From contig JANTGQ010000087.1 in NCBI GenBank assembly GCA_024762845.1, positions 1 to 6,220 on the forward strand: 6,220 nucleotides of DNA, read 5' to 3'. Position 1 is the first letter of the stretch; every line of letters starts with the position of its first letter. The position numbers and the translations under genes were made by a program. Origin of the DNA: Nitratifractor sp. (GTDB lineage: Bacteria > Campylobacterota > Campylobacteria > Campylobacterales > Sulfurovaceae). Positions 1 through 5,792 of this stretch are shown here, one piece after another. The notes beneath the pieces are model-generated. The model was not told where the DNA came from, did no database searches, and saw only the letters and a list, made by a program, of their open reading frames with translations.

Positions 1-266
1 AATACTTTACACTCTACTATGGTGCTGGTTCCTTTGAAAATAAAAAACCACATCCGCAAATGCTTTTGGAGTTATGTAAAGAGTTAAATATACAACCAGA
101 AAAAAGTGTAATGGTAGGCGACTCAAAAAATGATCTGCTTGCTGCATCTGCTGCGAATATTGACTCTATCGCTTTAAGCTATGGCTACAACCAAGGAGAA
201 AACTTAGCAGATTACAAGCCAAAACTCACCTGTAATACCTTTAAGAAACTTCTAGAAAATTTTTAA
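1..266 (+). CDS. gph: Phosphoglycolate phosphatase-like HAD hydrolase, 3' part
   Basis: This is the C-terminal 87 residues of a HAD-superfamily phosphatase; the frame is open to the left edge, with its first full codon at base 3, so the N-terminal nucleophile motif (DxD) and cap domain lie outside the window. Visible residues include the motif III lysine in NKKPHP (K15 of the visible part) and the motif IV acidic pair in GDSKND (D40 and D44), which hold Mg2+ in the active site. The spacing and the sequence around KPHP and GDSxND match phosphoglycolate phosphatase (Gph), which removes 2-phosphoglycolate formed by oxygenation reactions or DNA repair. Other HAD phosphatases share these motifs, so the substrate is inferred. 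The internal ATG at 60 is not a credible start because homology continues upstream of it. The gene ends 41 bases before the stop of a convergent gene. Confidence 0.85.
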   Translation, partial: YFTLYYGAGSFENKKPHPQMLLELCKELNIQPEKSVMVGDSKNDLLAASAANIDSIALSYGYNQGENLADYKPKLTCNTFKKLLENF

Positions 267-275
267 TTCCTATCT

Positions 276-305
276 ATAGCAGGCAAGAGCGTGTTGAGCT
301 ATTTT
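276..305 (+). terminator. Weak possible terminator after the phosphatase gene
   Basis: ATAGC (276-280) can pair with GCTAT (298-302), with an inner CAA/TTG pairing across an imperfect stem, and TTT follows at 303-305. It lies ten bases after the phosphatase stop, where a terminator is expected between convergent genes. The stem is short and interrupted, so this is a weak call. A second perfect 7-bp dyad, TTACCTA (304-310) with TAGGTAA (318-324), overlaps the stop of the opposing gene but has no T-run on either side. Confidence 0.25.
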
Positions 306-307
306 AC

Positions 308-829
308 CTAGAATTTATAGGTAATTGACGCAATAAAGATATCTATACCACTATTTGGCTGTACTATGCCTGCATTTGAATAGTGCATATATCTAAAGCT
401 AAAGTCATAATTTTCATATTTTAGACCTAAACCTATTCTGTCCTCAAAGAGAAACTTAGAAGATAAATTTCTGCCAGCAATCATCGTATCACTCCATAAT
501 GAGACACCTATGCCTCCTTCTATGTATGGCTGGAGTTTTCCTAAAGTAAAGTTGTAAGTAAATACCGGAGAGAGTGCTATGCCAAAGTTACTATCAGAGT
601 CTTTTTCAAAATAGTTTGCACTCAATTCAAAATAGCCATCAAAGTATCCTATATTACTTTTAGCCCACTCTTGATTAAAACTATCCCTAACAGATAACCT
701 GTAGACATTAATATTATCTTTGCTTTGTCCATAACTTACACTAACTGCATCAATCCCTTTTACAATAGGAGCAGCTTGCAACATTGACGTTGCTAAAAAT
801 AGACCAATAAATACCACAATGCTCTTCAT
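308..829 (-). CDS. PagL-like outer membrane lipid A deacylase (acyloxyacyl hydrolase family)
   Basis: The product is a 173-residue secreted beta-barrel protein. A signal peptide is clear: MKS, a hydrophobic core, then a cleavage site near LQA-AP (residues 19-21). The mature part alternates polar and hydrophobic residues and ends in YKF, with the C-terminal Phe typical of BAM-inserted barrels. The segment PYIEGGIGVSL, then FLFEDRIGLGL, then HYSNAGIVQPNSGID fits the PagL / acyloxyacyl hydrolase family, which removes a 3-O-acyl chain from lipid A in the outer membrane. H149 and S151 match the catalytic His and Ser. The third catalytic position, Glu in Pseudomonas PagL, is Asp163 here. The ATG at 829 is chosen because GAAAGG (835-840 on this strand) sits five bases upstream and it begins exactly at the signal peptide. 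An in-frame ATG at 856 would add nine residues before the signal peptide and has a poorer site. Activity is inferred from family motifs. Confidence 0.8.
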   Translation of the reverse strand: MKSIVVFIGLFLATSMLQAAPIVKGIDAVSVSYGQSKDNINVYRLSVRDSFNQEWAKSNIGYFDGYFELSANYFEKDSDSNFGIALSPVFTYNFTLGKLQPYIEGGIGVSLWSDTMIAGRNLSSKFLFEDRIGLGLKYENYDFSFRYMHYSNAGIVQPNSGIDIFIASITYKF

Positions 830-834
830 ACTAA

Positions 835-840
835 CCTTTC
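835..840 (-). promoter_or_regulatory. Shine-Dalgarno of the PagL-like gene
   Basis: On the minus strand GAAAGG lies five bases before the ATG at 829. It decides the start of the PagL-like gene in favour of 829 over the in-frame ATG at 856. Its first base is also the last base of the TAG stop of the small upstream frame (840-842), which would allow translational coupling if that frame is translated. Confidence 0.6.
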
Positions 841-1001
841 TATAATAACGAGACATAATCTTTTAAACCTGGATTTTGCACTAGAATCGCAAGAAAAGCA
901 TTAAATGCCCATAGTGCAATGACTAATGCGGCTTCTGTGATTTCTAATGCAAAATACGGGTTAAATTTTATCTCCAGAATTTCATAACAAATGATATCCA
1001 A
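840..1001 (-). CDS. Orphan small ORF or gene remnant, hydrophobic
   Basis: A minus-strand frame is open from just after a TAA at 1008-1010 to a TAG at 840-842. From a possible TTG at 1001 it encodes 53 residues and includes NPYFALEITEAALVIALWAF, a strongly hydrophobic stretch (about residues 18-41) that looks like one membrane helix, followed by a polar tail with QNPGLKDY. The composition looks protein-like, unlike the stop-rich sequence farther upstream. No ATG or GTG start with a Shine-Dalgarno is visible, so it may be the 3' remnant of a lost membrane protein gene, or a small protein with a poor TTG start. It ends ten bases before the start of the PagL-like gene and could be co-transcribed with it. 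I do not recognise a family. Confidence 0.3.
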   Translation of the reverse strand: MDIICYEILEIKFNPYFALEITEAALVIALWAFNAFLAILVQNPGLKDYVSLL

Positions 1002-1092
1002 AATGGCTTAAAGAAGCTAAAACATAAGTAAAGGCTTATCTTATGCAGCAATCTTCTACTAAATAAAGATACAATATCACAAAAAAAATGAC
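857..1092. other. Intergenic region between divergent genes
   Basis: This AT-rich gap separates the PagL-like gene (minus) from the YIP1-family gene (plus). The left part is occupied by the small minus-strand open frame described at 840-1001. The right part (about 1010-1092) has stops in all frames and no recognisable gene or RNA. It contains an AT-rich dyad, CATAAG (1023-1028) with CTTATG (1040-1045), with no T-run. A run of eight A lies at 1081-1088. I see no clear sigma-70 promoter for the minus-strand PagL-like gene. Confidence 0.5.
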
Positions 1093-1110
1093 ACAATATT
1101 ATTGTATAAT
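1093..1110 (+). promoter_or_regulatory. Promoter -10 box with overlapping palindrome, YIP1-family gene
   Basis: A perfect TATAAT lies at 1105-1110, 27 bases before the chosen ATG, which places the transcript start near 1117 and leaves room for the Shine-Dalgarno. No TTGACA-like -35 is present; upstream sequence is an A-run and AT-rich, as is common for Campylobacterota sigma-70 promoters. A perfect 6+1+6 palindrome, ACAATA-T-TATTGT (1093-1105), touches the first base of the -10 box, and a second ACAATAT half-site lies 22 bases upstream at 1071-1077, about two helical turns. This looks like an operator, but no known regulator is identified. Confidence 0.5.
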
Positions 1111-1124
1111 AAAAATATCTATCT

Positions 1125-1131
1125 AAAGGAG
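1125..1131 (+). promoter_or_regulatory. Shine-Dalgarno of the YIP1-family gene
   Basis: AAAGGAG lies six bases before the ATG at 1138, ideal spacing. It fixes the start at 1138 and rules out the in-frame TTG at 1102, which overlaps the promoter -10 region. Confidence 0.85.
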
Positions 1132-1137
1132 TCAATA

Positions 1138-1752
1138 ATGGATTTTGGATACCTAATAAACTTGTTTAAAGATGCTCTTCTCAAACCAGAAAAACTGTGG
1201 AGCCAAGAGAGTGCAAAAAACTTTACACTCCAAGAGTTACTAAAGTTTCCTGTAACACCTACAATTGTAATGGTAGCTGCTATTAGTTCAATACTAATCT
1301 TAATATTTGGCTATAAAGTACCATTTGCGCCAGTGGCTGTTCACTCAAGCCTCTCAGACGTCATCATCGGATTCATAGGTACGGTCGTGATGTTTTTGGT
1401 GACAGTCACTCTATTTGGTTGGCTAAGTGCATATATTGCGTCACTCTTTGGTGGGAAAAACGATTTTATTCGTGGAGTTCTGATGATATTTTTAGTATCA
1501 ATTCCATCACTAATTGGAAGAGCAGTAAGTCCATTGCCATATATTGGTACAATTGTGTCTGTAGGTCTGGGGATATACACACTTATCTTGCTATATAAAG
1601 CACCATGCTTCTTTTTGGATTTACCAGAAGAGAACAGAACAAAAAATTTCATCCTCTTTTTAATCATAGCATTCGTAGTTTCTATTGTTTTAGGTGTGAC
1701 ACTAGGTTCACTTTTTCAACCTACTCTACCGACAATATCTACCGCTAGCTAA
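1138..1752 (+). CDS. YIP1-family (DUF1282-like) multi-pass membrane protein
   Basis: The product is 204 residues. A soluble N-terminal stretch of about 40 residues with LLKPEKLW (14-21) is followed by roughly five hydrophobic segments: about 42-58, 74-104 (long, possibly one helix plus a re-entrant part), 112-128, 134-156 and 170-192. The N-terminal 'lKPekfW' motif, the central GWLSAYIASLFGG, and the LYKAP segment fit the bacterial YIP1 / DUF1282 family of inner membrane proteins. Bacterial members have no settled biochemical function; eukaryotic relatives act in vesicle trafficking, which cannot be transferred here. The ATG at 1138 follows AAAGGAG by six bases. The gene has its own promoter and is a single-gene unit converging on infA, with 15 bases between their stops. 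Family assignment is from memory of sequence pattern, so moderate confidence. Confidence 0.75.
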   Translation: MDFGYLINLFKDALLKPEKLWSQESAKNFTLQELLKFPVTPTIVMVAAISSILILIFGYKVPFAPVAVHSSLSDVIIGFIGTVVMFLVTVTLFGWLSAYIASLFGGKNDFIRGVLMIFLVSIPSLIGRAVSPLPYIGTIVSVGLGIYTLILLYKAPCFFLDLPEENRTKNFILFLIIAFVVSIVLGVTLGSLFQPTLPTISTAS

Positions 1753-1774
1753 GTAGCAATCTTCCTGCTACTTA
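1750..1774. terminator. Bidirectional hairpin between YIP1-family gene and infA
   Basis: TAAGTAGCA (1750-1758) and TGCTACTTA (1766-1774) form a perfect 9-bp stem with a 7-base loop. The left arm begins with the TAA stop of the YIP1-family gene and the right arm covers the TAG stop and last Lys codon of infA, so one dyad serves both convergent 3' ends. Neither side has a good T-run: TATCTA follows on the plus strand and GCTAGCGG on the minus strand. It may act as a weak terminator or a 3'-end stabilising hairpin. Confidence 0.55.
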
Positions 1775-1986
1775 TATCTAAAAGTGATTCTTCCTTTATC
1801 TAGTGAGTATGGTGTAAGCTCAACTTTCACCTTATCACCCGGCAGAATTTTAATGTAGTGCATTCTCATTTTACCAGCAATATGGCAAAGCACAATATGT
1901 CCATTCTCTAACTCTACTTTAAAAGTAGCATTTGGTAGTGCCTCTACAACTTTTCCATCAATCTCAATTACATCATCTTTAGCCAT
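1768..1986 (-). CDS. infA: Translation initiation factor IF-1
   Basis: The 72-residue product is a full-length IF-1, a single OB-fold (S1-type) domain that binds the A site of the 30S subunit and helps IF-2 and IF-3 select the initiator tRNA. Characteristic residues are GKVVEALPNATFKVELENGH (11-30), HIAGKMRMHYIKILPGD (35-51) and the C-terminal DKGRITFRYK. The length equals the usual bacterial IF-1. The start is preceded by GGAG with five bases spacing, and the Shine-Dalgarno lies within the 13-base gap after the map stop. It is the last gene of the operon: the next gene is convergent, so rpmJ and rpsM, which often follow infA, are not here. Its stop codon lies in the right arm of the terminator-like hairpin. 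Confidence 0.98.
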   Translation of the reverse strand: MAKDDVIEIDGKVVEALPNATFKVELENGHIVLCHIAGKMRMHYIKILPGDKVKVELTPYSLDKGRITFRYK

Positions 1987-1999
1987 CTTCTCTCCTACT

Positions 2000-2755
2000 C
2001 TATGGATTAGTTAATATTAGTGCTTTACCATCTACAACTGCAATTTCATGCTCGTAGTGGCTCCCTTTTAGTCTGTCACTACTGACGACACTCCACTTAT
2101 CTTCCAGAATTATTGGACTACTATCTTTCTGGCACACCATCGGTTCTAGACAAAAAATCATACCATTTTTAATCTTAGGACCCTGATTTGTTTTACCATC
2201 TACATAATTTGGGATATTTGGTTCATCATGAGGTTTTTTGCCAATACCGTGACCACAAAAGTCTCTTAGGGGTATAAAACCAGCATCCAGAATGCTCTTT
2301 TCTAAAACTGCACTTAACTCTTTAAAACGCATTCCAGGTTTAATGGACTCTATTGCAGTATAGAGTGCGTCTTTAGAGCATGCAATCAGCTTATCATCAG
2401 CATCACTAATTGTACCGACACCCATTGTTATTGCCGCGTCGCCATAGTAGCCATCAACTATAGTACCAATATCCAAACCAAGTATATCTCCATCTTGAAG
2501 TTTATAATCAGTAGGGATTCCATGAATAATTACCTCATTCACAGAGGTACACACAGATGCCGGGAAACCATACAAACCCTTAAAAGAGGGCTTTGCACCA
2601 GCTTTAAGGATAAACTCTTCACCAAGCGCATCGACCTCTTTAAGAGTCATTCCTGGTTTCACAAGTGACCGAAGATACTCAAGCGTTTGACCAACCACCG
2701 CACCTGCCCGGCGCAGTGTATCAATCTCATCTTTTTTACGAAGTGCTATTGCCAT
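2000..2755 (-). CDS. map: Methionine aminopeptidase, type I
   Basis: This 251-residue cytosolic enzyme removes the initiator methionine from nascent proteins whose second residue is small. It has the pita-bread fold of type I MetAPs with no N-terminal zinc-finger extension and no type II insert. All metal ligands are visible: D95 and D106 (in GLDIGTIVDGYYGD), H169 (in FCGHGIG), E204 (in FCLEPM) and E236 (in HYEHEIAV), plus the substrate-binding histidines H78 and H176. The ATG (2753-2755) overlaps the secY TAA stop by one base (TAATG), and no Shine-Dalgarno lies at the usual distance, so translation probably depends on coupling to secY. infA follows after 13 bases. The secY-map-infA order without adk is a known variant of this operon. 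Confidence 0.98.
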   Translation of the reverse strand: MAIALRKKDEIDTLRRAGAVVGQTLEYLRSLVKPGMTLKEVDALGEEFILKAGAKPSFKGLYGFPASVCTSVNEVIIHGIPTDYKLQDGDILGLDIGTIVDGYYGDAAITMGVGTISDADDKLIACSKDALYTAIESIKPGMRFKELSAVLEKSILDAGFIPLRDFCGHGIGKKPHDEPNIPNYVDGKTNQGPKIKNGMIFCLEPMVCQKDSSPIILEDKWSVVSSDRLKGSHYEHEIAVVDGKALILTNP

Positions 2756-4011
2756 TACAGACCGATATTTCCAGGTGTTTGATATTGACCCATAACTCTT
2801 TGCGCTTCAATTTTACGCATGGTATCAAGCGCAACTTGTACCACAATCAGAACAGCTGTTCCACCAAAATAGAATGAAGCGCCAAGCCCACTAATTATTA
2901 TAAATGGAACTGTAGAAATTATAGCTAGATATAAAGAGCCCCATACTGTTAATTTACTTGCTACATCATTCAAAAACTCTTTTGTGTGTTCACCAGGTCT
3001 AATTGCCGGTATAAACCCTCCCTGTTTCTTTAAGTTCTCTGCGATGTCTTTTGCATTAAACTGAATCGAAGCATAGAAGAATGCAAAGAAGATAACAAAA
3101 ATAAACATCAAAACATTATACAAAACGCCACCAGGAGTCAAGGCATCTGATATCGACACAAGTATCGGATTGGTACTAGCTTTCAGAACTGTTAATGGAA
3201 ACATCAAAATTGCACTTGCAAAAATTGGCGGGATTACACCAGAGATATTGATTCTAACAGGTATGTAGTTCATCACTTTTTTACTTTGATTTTGCATCAT
3301 AGTTTTACGAGAGTAGCTGATTGGAATACGTCGCTCACCAAGCTCTACATAGATAATAATAAGAATAGTAACAATCATAATAAGGGCAATTCCAATTACA
3401 ACTGAGAAATCCATACTTCCTGCATTTACTTGAGAGATTGTATTACCGATAGCTGCCGGAATCCCAGATACAATACCCGCAAAGATAATTAATGAGATAC
3501 CATTACCAATTCCTCTTTGCGTAATCTGTTCGCCAAACCACATTAGAAGCATTGTCCCTGTTAACATAGAGAATACTGCTATTATAATAAAACTTGTCAT
3601 ATCAATTAGGACAGCACCTTGACCGCCGCTTCCCATATGTTGTAGACCAAATGCAACTCCAACAGCCTGAACCATGGTAATAAAGATAGTAAAGTATCGG
3701 ATAATCTGCATATATTTTTGCATGCCATCACGCTCTTTTTTCATCTGGCCTAGTGCTGGGAAAGTAGCTGCTAAAAGTTCCATAACAATAGAAGCTGTAA
3801 TATATGGCATAATTCCAAGTGAGATAATACTTAAACGACTTATTGCGTTACCACTAAACATATTGGCAAGTCCAAGCGCATTATTTGAGTTTTGATCGAA
3901 GAATTGTTTAATCACATCTAGGTCTACCCCAGGAACTGGGATATACGCTAAAACACGATAAGCAAAAAGAAAACCAAGTGTAATCAGTATTTTTTGCGTA
4001 AGTGAGTTCAT
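2755..4011 (-). CDS. secY: Protein translocase channel subunit SecY
   Basis: SecY is the ten-helix channel of the SecYEG translocon, which passes unfolded proteins across, or into, the inner membrane with SecA or ribosomes. The 418-residue product is somewhat shorter than the 443 residues in E. coli. Hydrophobic helices lie near 7-23, 65-85, 104-123, 137-158, 171-190, 203-222, 255-275, 298-317, 356-376 and 381-398. The cytoplasmic loop between helices 6 and 7 carries GERRIPISYSRK (225-236) and that between helices 8 and 9 carries AIRPGEHT (336-343), including Arg338, equivalent to the Arg required for SecA-driven transport. The C-tail QYQTPGNIGL lacks the basic end seen in gammaproteobacteria, as is usual in this phylum as far as I recall. 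The start lies three bases after the rplO stop, with AGGA inside the rplO coding end as Shine-Dalgarno. Confidence 0.98.
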   Translation of the reverse strand: MNSLTQKILITLGFLFAYRVLAYIPVPGVDLDVIKQFFDQNSNNALGLANMFSGNAISRLSIISLGIMPYITASIVMELLAATFPALGQMKKERDGMQKYMQIIRYFTIFITMVQAVGVAFGLQHMGSGGQGAVLIDMTSFIIIAVFSMLTGTMLLMWFGEQITQRGIGNGISLIIFAGIVSGIPAAIGNTISQVNAGSMDFSVVIGIALIMIVTILIIIYVELGERRIPISYSRKTMMQNQSKKVMNYIPVRINISGVIPPIFASAILMFPLTVLKASTNPILVSISDALTPGGVLYNVLMFIFVIFFAFFYASIQFNAKDIAENLKKQGGFIPAIRPGEHTKEFLNDVASKLTVWGSLYLAIISTVPFIIISGLGASFYFGGTAVLIVVQVALDTMRKIEAQRVMGQYQTPGNIGL

Positions 4012-4014
4012 TAG

Positions 4015-4413
4015 TTAGTTCCTACTTGTTGTTACTGCGTCATCCTTAATCTTAGCAGCTAAATCTTTAGCACTGCTTCCTATAAGTTTAACTTTCGTTA
4101 CATTTTTACTTAATTTATGTACACTTTTGATACTCTCTAGTGTAATTTCATCAAGTTCAGCGACAACTTTTAGTTTATCAACATTAATAGTATATGGTTT
4201 TACAACTCTTGAAGTAAATCCAATTTTTGGTAGTCTCTTTGCAAGTGGCATCTGTCCACCCTCAAAGTTTCTCTTTCTAGAGTAACCAGAACGAGATTTT
4301 TGACCCTTTTGTCCACGGCCAGCTGTTTTACCAGTGCCTGATCCTTGACCACGCCCTACTCTTTTTCTTTCACTAGTAGAACCTGGTGCAGGTTGTAGAT
4401 TATGCAAACCCAT
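4015..4413 (-). CDS. rplO: 50S ribosomal protein L15
   Basis: L15 is a late-assembly protein of the large subunit that contacts 23S rRNA domains. The product is 132 residues, shorter than the 144 of E. coli. The N-terminal half is the long basic, glycine-rich extension typical of L15: KRVGRGQGSGTGKTAGRGQ (17-35), then GQKSRSGYSRKRNFEGGQMP (37-56) and LAKRLPKIGF (57-66). The C-terminal domain follows, ending in KLIGSSAKDLAAKIKDDAVT. It starts nine bases after the rpsE stop, with the AAGGAGC Shine-Dalgarno fused to that stop codon (TAAGGAG). In many bacteria rpmD (L30) lies between rpsE and rplO; here there is no room for it. Confidence 0.98.
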   Translation of the reverse strand: MGLHNLQPAPGSTSERKRVGRGQGSGTGKTAGRGQKGQKSRSGYSRKRNFEGGQMPLAKRLPKIGFTSRVVKPYTINVDKLKVVAELDEITLESIKSVHKLSKNVTKVKLIGSSAKDLAAKIKDDAVTTSRN

Positions 4414-4422
4414 TATTGCTCC

Positions 4423-4866
4423 TTAGCCTTTAATTCTTGTTAACGCTTCAATTGTACAGCGAACAAGGTTATTTGGATTGTTTGAACCAATCGATTTAGC
4501 AATTATATCTTTTATTCCTGCAAGTTCAATTACTGGTCTTGTTGCACCACCGGCAATTGCACCAGTACCTTCACTTGCTGGTCTTAATACAATCTTGCTA
4601 GATTTATATTTATGCTCAACATCATGAGCAATAGTTGTACCGTTGATGTTTACTTTCACTAAACTTTTAAATGCATCATCAACAGCTTTTTTAATTGCAT
4701 CTGGAACCTCTTTCGCTTTTCCATATCCAAAACCAACAGTTCCTTTTTTGTCACCAATTACTACAAGCGCAGTAAATCTAAAACGTCTACCACCCTTAAC
4801 AACCTTAGTAACACGACCAATATTTACTACGATCTCTTCGAAATCATCTCTATTAATATTTTCCAT
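4423..4866 (-). CDS. rpsE: 30S ribosomal protein S5
   Basis: S5 lies on the solvent side of the small subunit near the mRNA entry channel and contributes to decoding accuracy and mRNA unwinding. The 147-residue product has the N-terminal double-stranded-RNA-binding-like fold (about 10-75) with VVKGGRRFRFTALVVIGD (22-39) and GTVGFGYGKAKEVPDAIKKA (42-61), then the C-terminal domain with LRPASEGTGAIAGGATRPVI (94-113) and SNNPNNLVRCTIEAL (128-142). The spectinomycin-loop residues KGG (24-26) are intact, so no resistance change is seen there. It is shorter than E. coli S5 (167) at both ends, as in other Campylobacterota as far as I recall. Its AAGGAA Shine-Dalgarno is fused to the rplR stop codon, nine bases before the ATG. 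Confidence 0.98.
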   Translation of the reverse strand: MENINRDDFEEIVVNIGRVTKVVKGGRRFRFTALVVIGDKKGTVGFGYGKAKEVPDAIKKAVDDAFKSLVKVNINGTTIAHDVEHKYKSSKIVLRPASEGTGAIAGGATRPVIELAGIKDIIAKSIGSNNPNNLVRCTIEALTRIKG

Positions 4867-4875
4867 ACGATTTCC

Positions 4876-5232
4876 TTAAAATTTAATACCAGATTCTCTA
4901 AGAGCGTCAGCAAATGATGCGATTATACCATGATAAAGGTAACCATTTCTATCAAAAACAATTGTTTCAATATTAAGAGCTTTTAGTTTATCACCTAAAT
5001 CTTTTGCTACAGCTGCAGAGCCATCTTTATTTGATTTTACACCAAGTTTGATACCATCAGAGTAAGCTATTGTAGTACCTTTAGTATCATCAATTGCTTG
5101 TGCGTAAAAGTGTTTGTTCGATCTGAAAACTGTTACTCTTGGAGTGCTCTCGCATCCAGAAATCTTACCACGAACTCTTTTTTTACGCTGAGCGTAGCGT
5201 CTGCTTTTTATCTTTTGTACTCTTTTTAACAT
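4876..5232 (-). CDS. rplR: 50S ribosomal protein L18
   Basis: L18 binds 5S rRNA together with L5 and docks it onto 23S rRNA in the central protuberance. The 118-residue product has the usual length and layout: a basic N-terminal arm (KRVQKIKSRRYAQRKKRVRG, residues 3-22), the RVTVFRSNKHFYAQAIDD segment (32-49), and the highly conserved FDRNGYLYHGIIASFADALR (93-112) ending in ESGIKF. The start is preceded by AAGGAG, which is fused to the rplF stop (TAAGGAG), with an 11-base gap between the genes. It sits in the standard rplF-rplR-rpsE order. Confidence 0.98.
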   Translation of the reverse strand: MLKRVQKIKSRRYAQRKKRVRGKISGCESTPRVTVFRSNKHFYAQAIDDTKGTTIAYSDGIKLGVKSNKDGSAAVAKDLGDKLKALNIETIVFDRNGYLYHGIIASFADALRESGIKF

Positions 5233-5243
5233 TACTTCGCTCC

Positions 5244-5780
5244 TTACTTACCAGCTGCTTTACCAGCTTTTCTAATGATAACTTCATCAGTATACTTAAC
5301 ACCCTTACCTTTATATGGCTCTGGTGGACGGAAACCTCTAATAACAGCTGCTACTTGACCAACCTGTTGCTTGTCTGAACCATTAATAGTGATAATATTC
5401 TTATCTACTTTAATCTCGATACCTTCAGGGATATCAAAATTAACTGGATGAGAGAAACCTAATTGCAACTCTAAAACTTTACCATTAACTGCAGCACGGT
5501 AACCAACACCATTAATCTCTAAAGATTTCGTGAAGCCTTTATCTAAACCAATGAATACGTTATTTAGTAGTGCTCTATAAGTTCCCCAAAATGCAGAAGA
5601 CTCTTTAGTCTCACCAACACGAGTCAGTTTAACTTCTTTTTCTTCAACAGAAACATCTACACGACCATGAGTCTCAAGACGCTTCTCTAGCTTCCCTTTT
5701 TTTGCCACAATTACTGTACCATCAACTGAAACTTCAACGCCAGCAGGGATAGTAACTGGTTCTTTTCCAACTCTTGACAT
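5244..5780 (-). CDS. rplF: 50S ribosomal protein L6
   Basis: L6 binds 23S rRNA helix 97 near the factor-binding site and is needed for a mature peptidyl-transferase centre and for translation factor action. The 178-residue product matches the bacterial length (about 177). Two repeated L6 domains are seen: the N-terminal one with MSRVGKEPVTIPAGVEV (1-17) and SSAFWGTYRALLNNVFIGL (61-79), and the C-terminal one with LEINGVGYRAAV (87-98) and the signature RPPEPYKGKGVKYTDEVI (151-168), ending in a Lys/Ala-rich tail. The AAGGGAG Shine-Dalgarno is fused to the rpsH TAA stop, with 12 bases between the genes. Confidence 0.98.
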   Translation of the reverse strand: MSRVGKEPVTIPAGVEVSVDGTVIVAKKGKLEKRLETHGRVDVSVEEKEVKLTRVGETKESSAFWGTYRALLNNVFIGLDKGFTKSLEINGVGYRAAVNGKVLELQLGFSHPVNFDIPEGIEIKVDKNIITINGSDKQQVGQVAAVIRGFRPPEPYKGKGVKYTDEVIIRKAGKAAGK

Positions 5781-5792
5781 TACTTCTCTCCC

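Noticed and set aside
304..324. TTACCTA/TAGGTAA dyad as terminator of the PagL-like gene
   Set aside because: The 7-bp stem is perfect, but on the minus strand it is followed by AAAATAGC rather than a T-run and it overlaps the stop codon, so function is unsupported.
830..856. Upstream in-frame ATG at 856 as start of the PagL-like gene
   Set aside because: It puts nine polar residues (MSRYYRKVS) before a standard signal peptide and lacks a well-spaced Shine-Dalgarno, while the ATG at 829 has GAAAGG at five bases.
1023..1045. CATAAG...CTTATG dyad as a terminator
   Set aside because: The stem is only 6 bp, AT-rich, with an 11-base loop and no T-run. It is kept only as a remark in the intergenic entry.
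1102..1137. TTG at 1102 as start of the YIP1-family gene
   Set aside because: It overlaps the TATAAT box and has no binding site; the ATG at 1138 has AAAGGAG at six bases.
1341..1667. 108-residue frame on the minus strand opposite the YIP1-family gene
   Set aside because: It is antisense to a clear membrane protein gene, has no Shine-Dalgarno seen and low-complexity Pro/Lys/Thr-rich content typical of a shadow frame.
2665..2877. Plus-strand frame across the secY-map junction
   Set aside because: It is a shadow antisense to two conserved genes, with no family resemblance.
5139..5378. Plus-strand frame antisense to rplR and rplF
   Set aside because: It is the reverse complement of conserved ribosomal protein genes. 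The Phe/Leu/Ser-rich content is the expected mirror of Lys/Glu-rich coding sequence.
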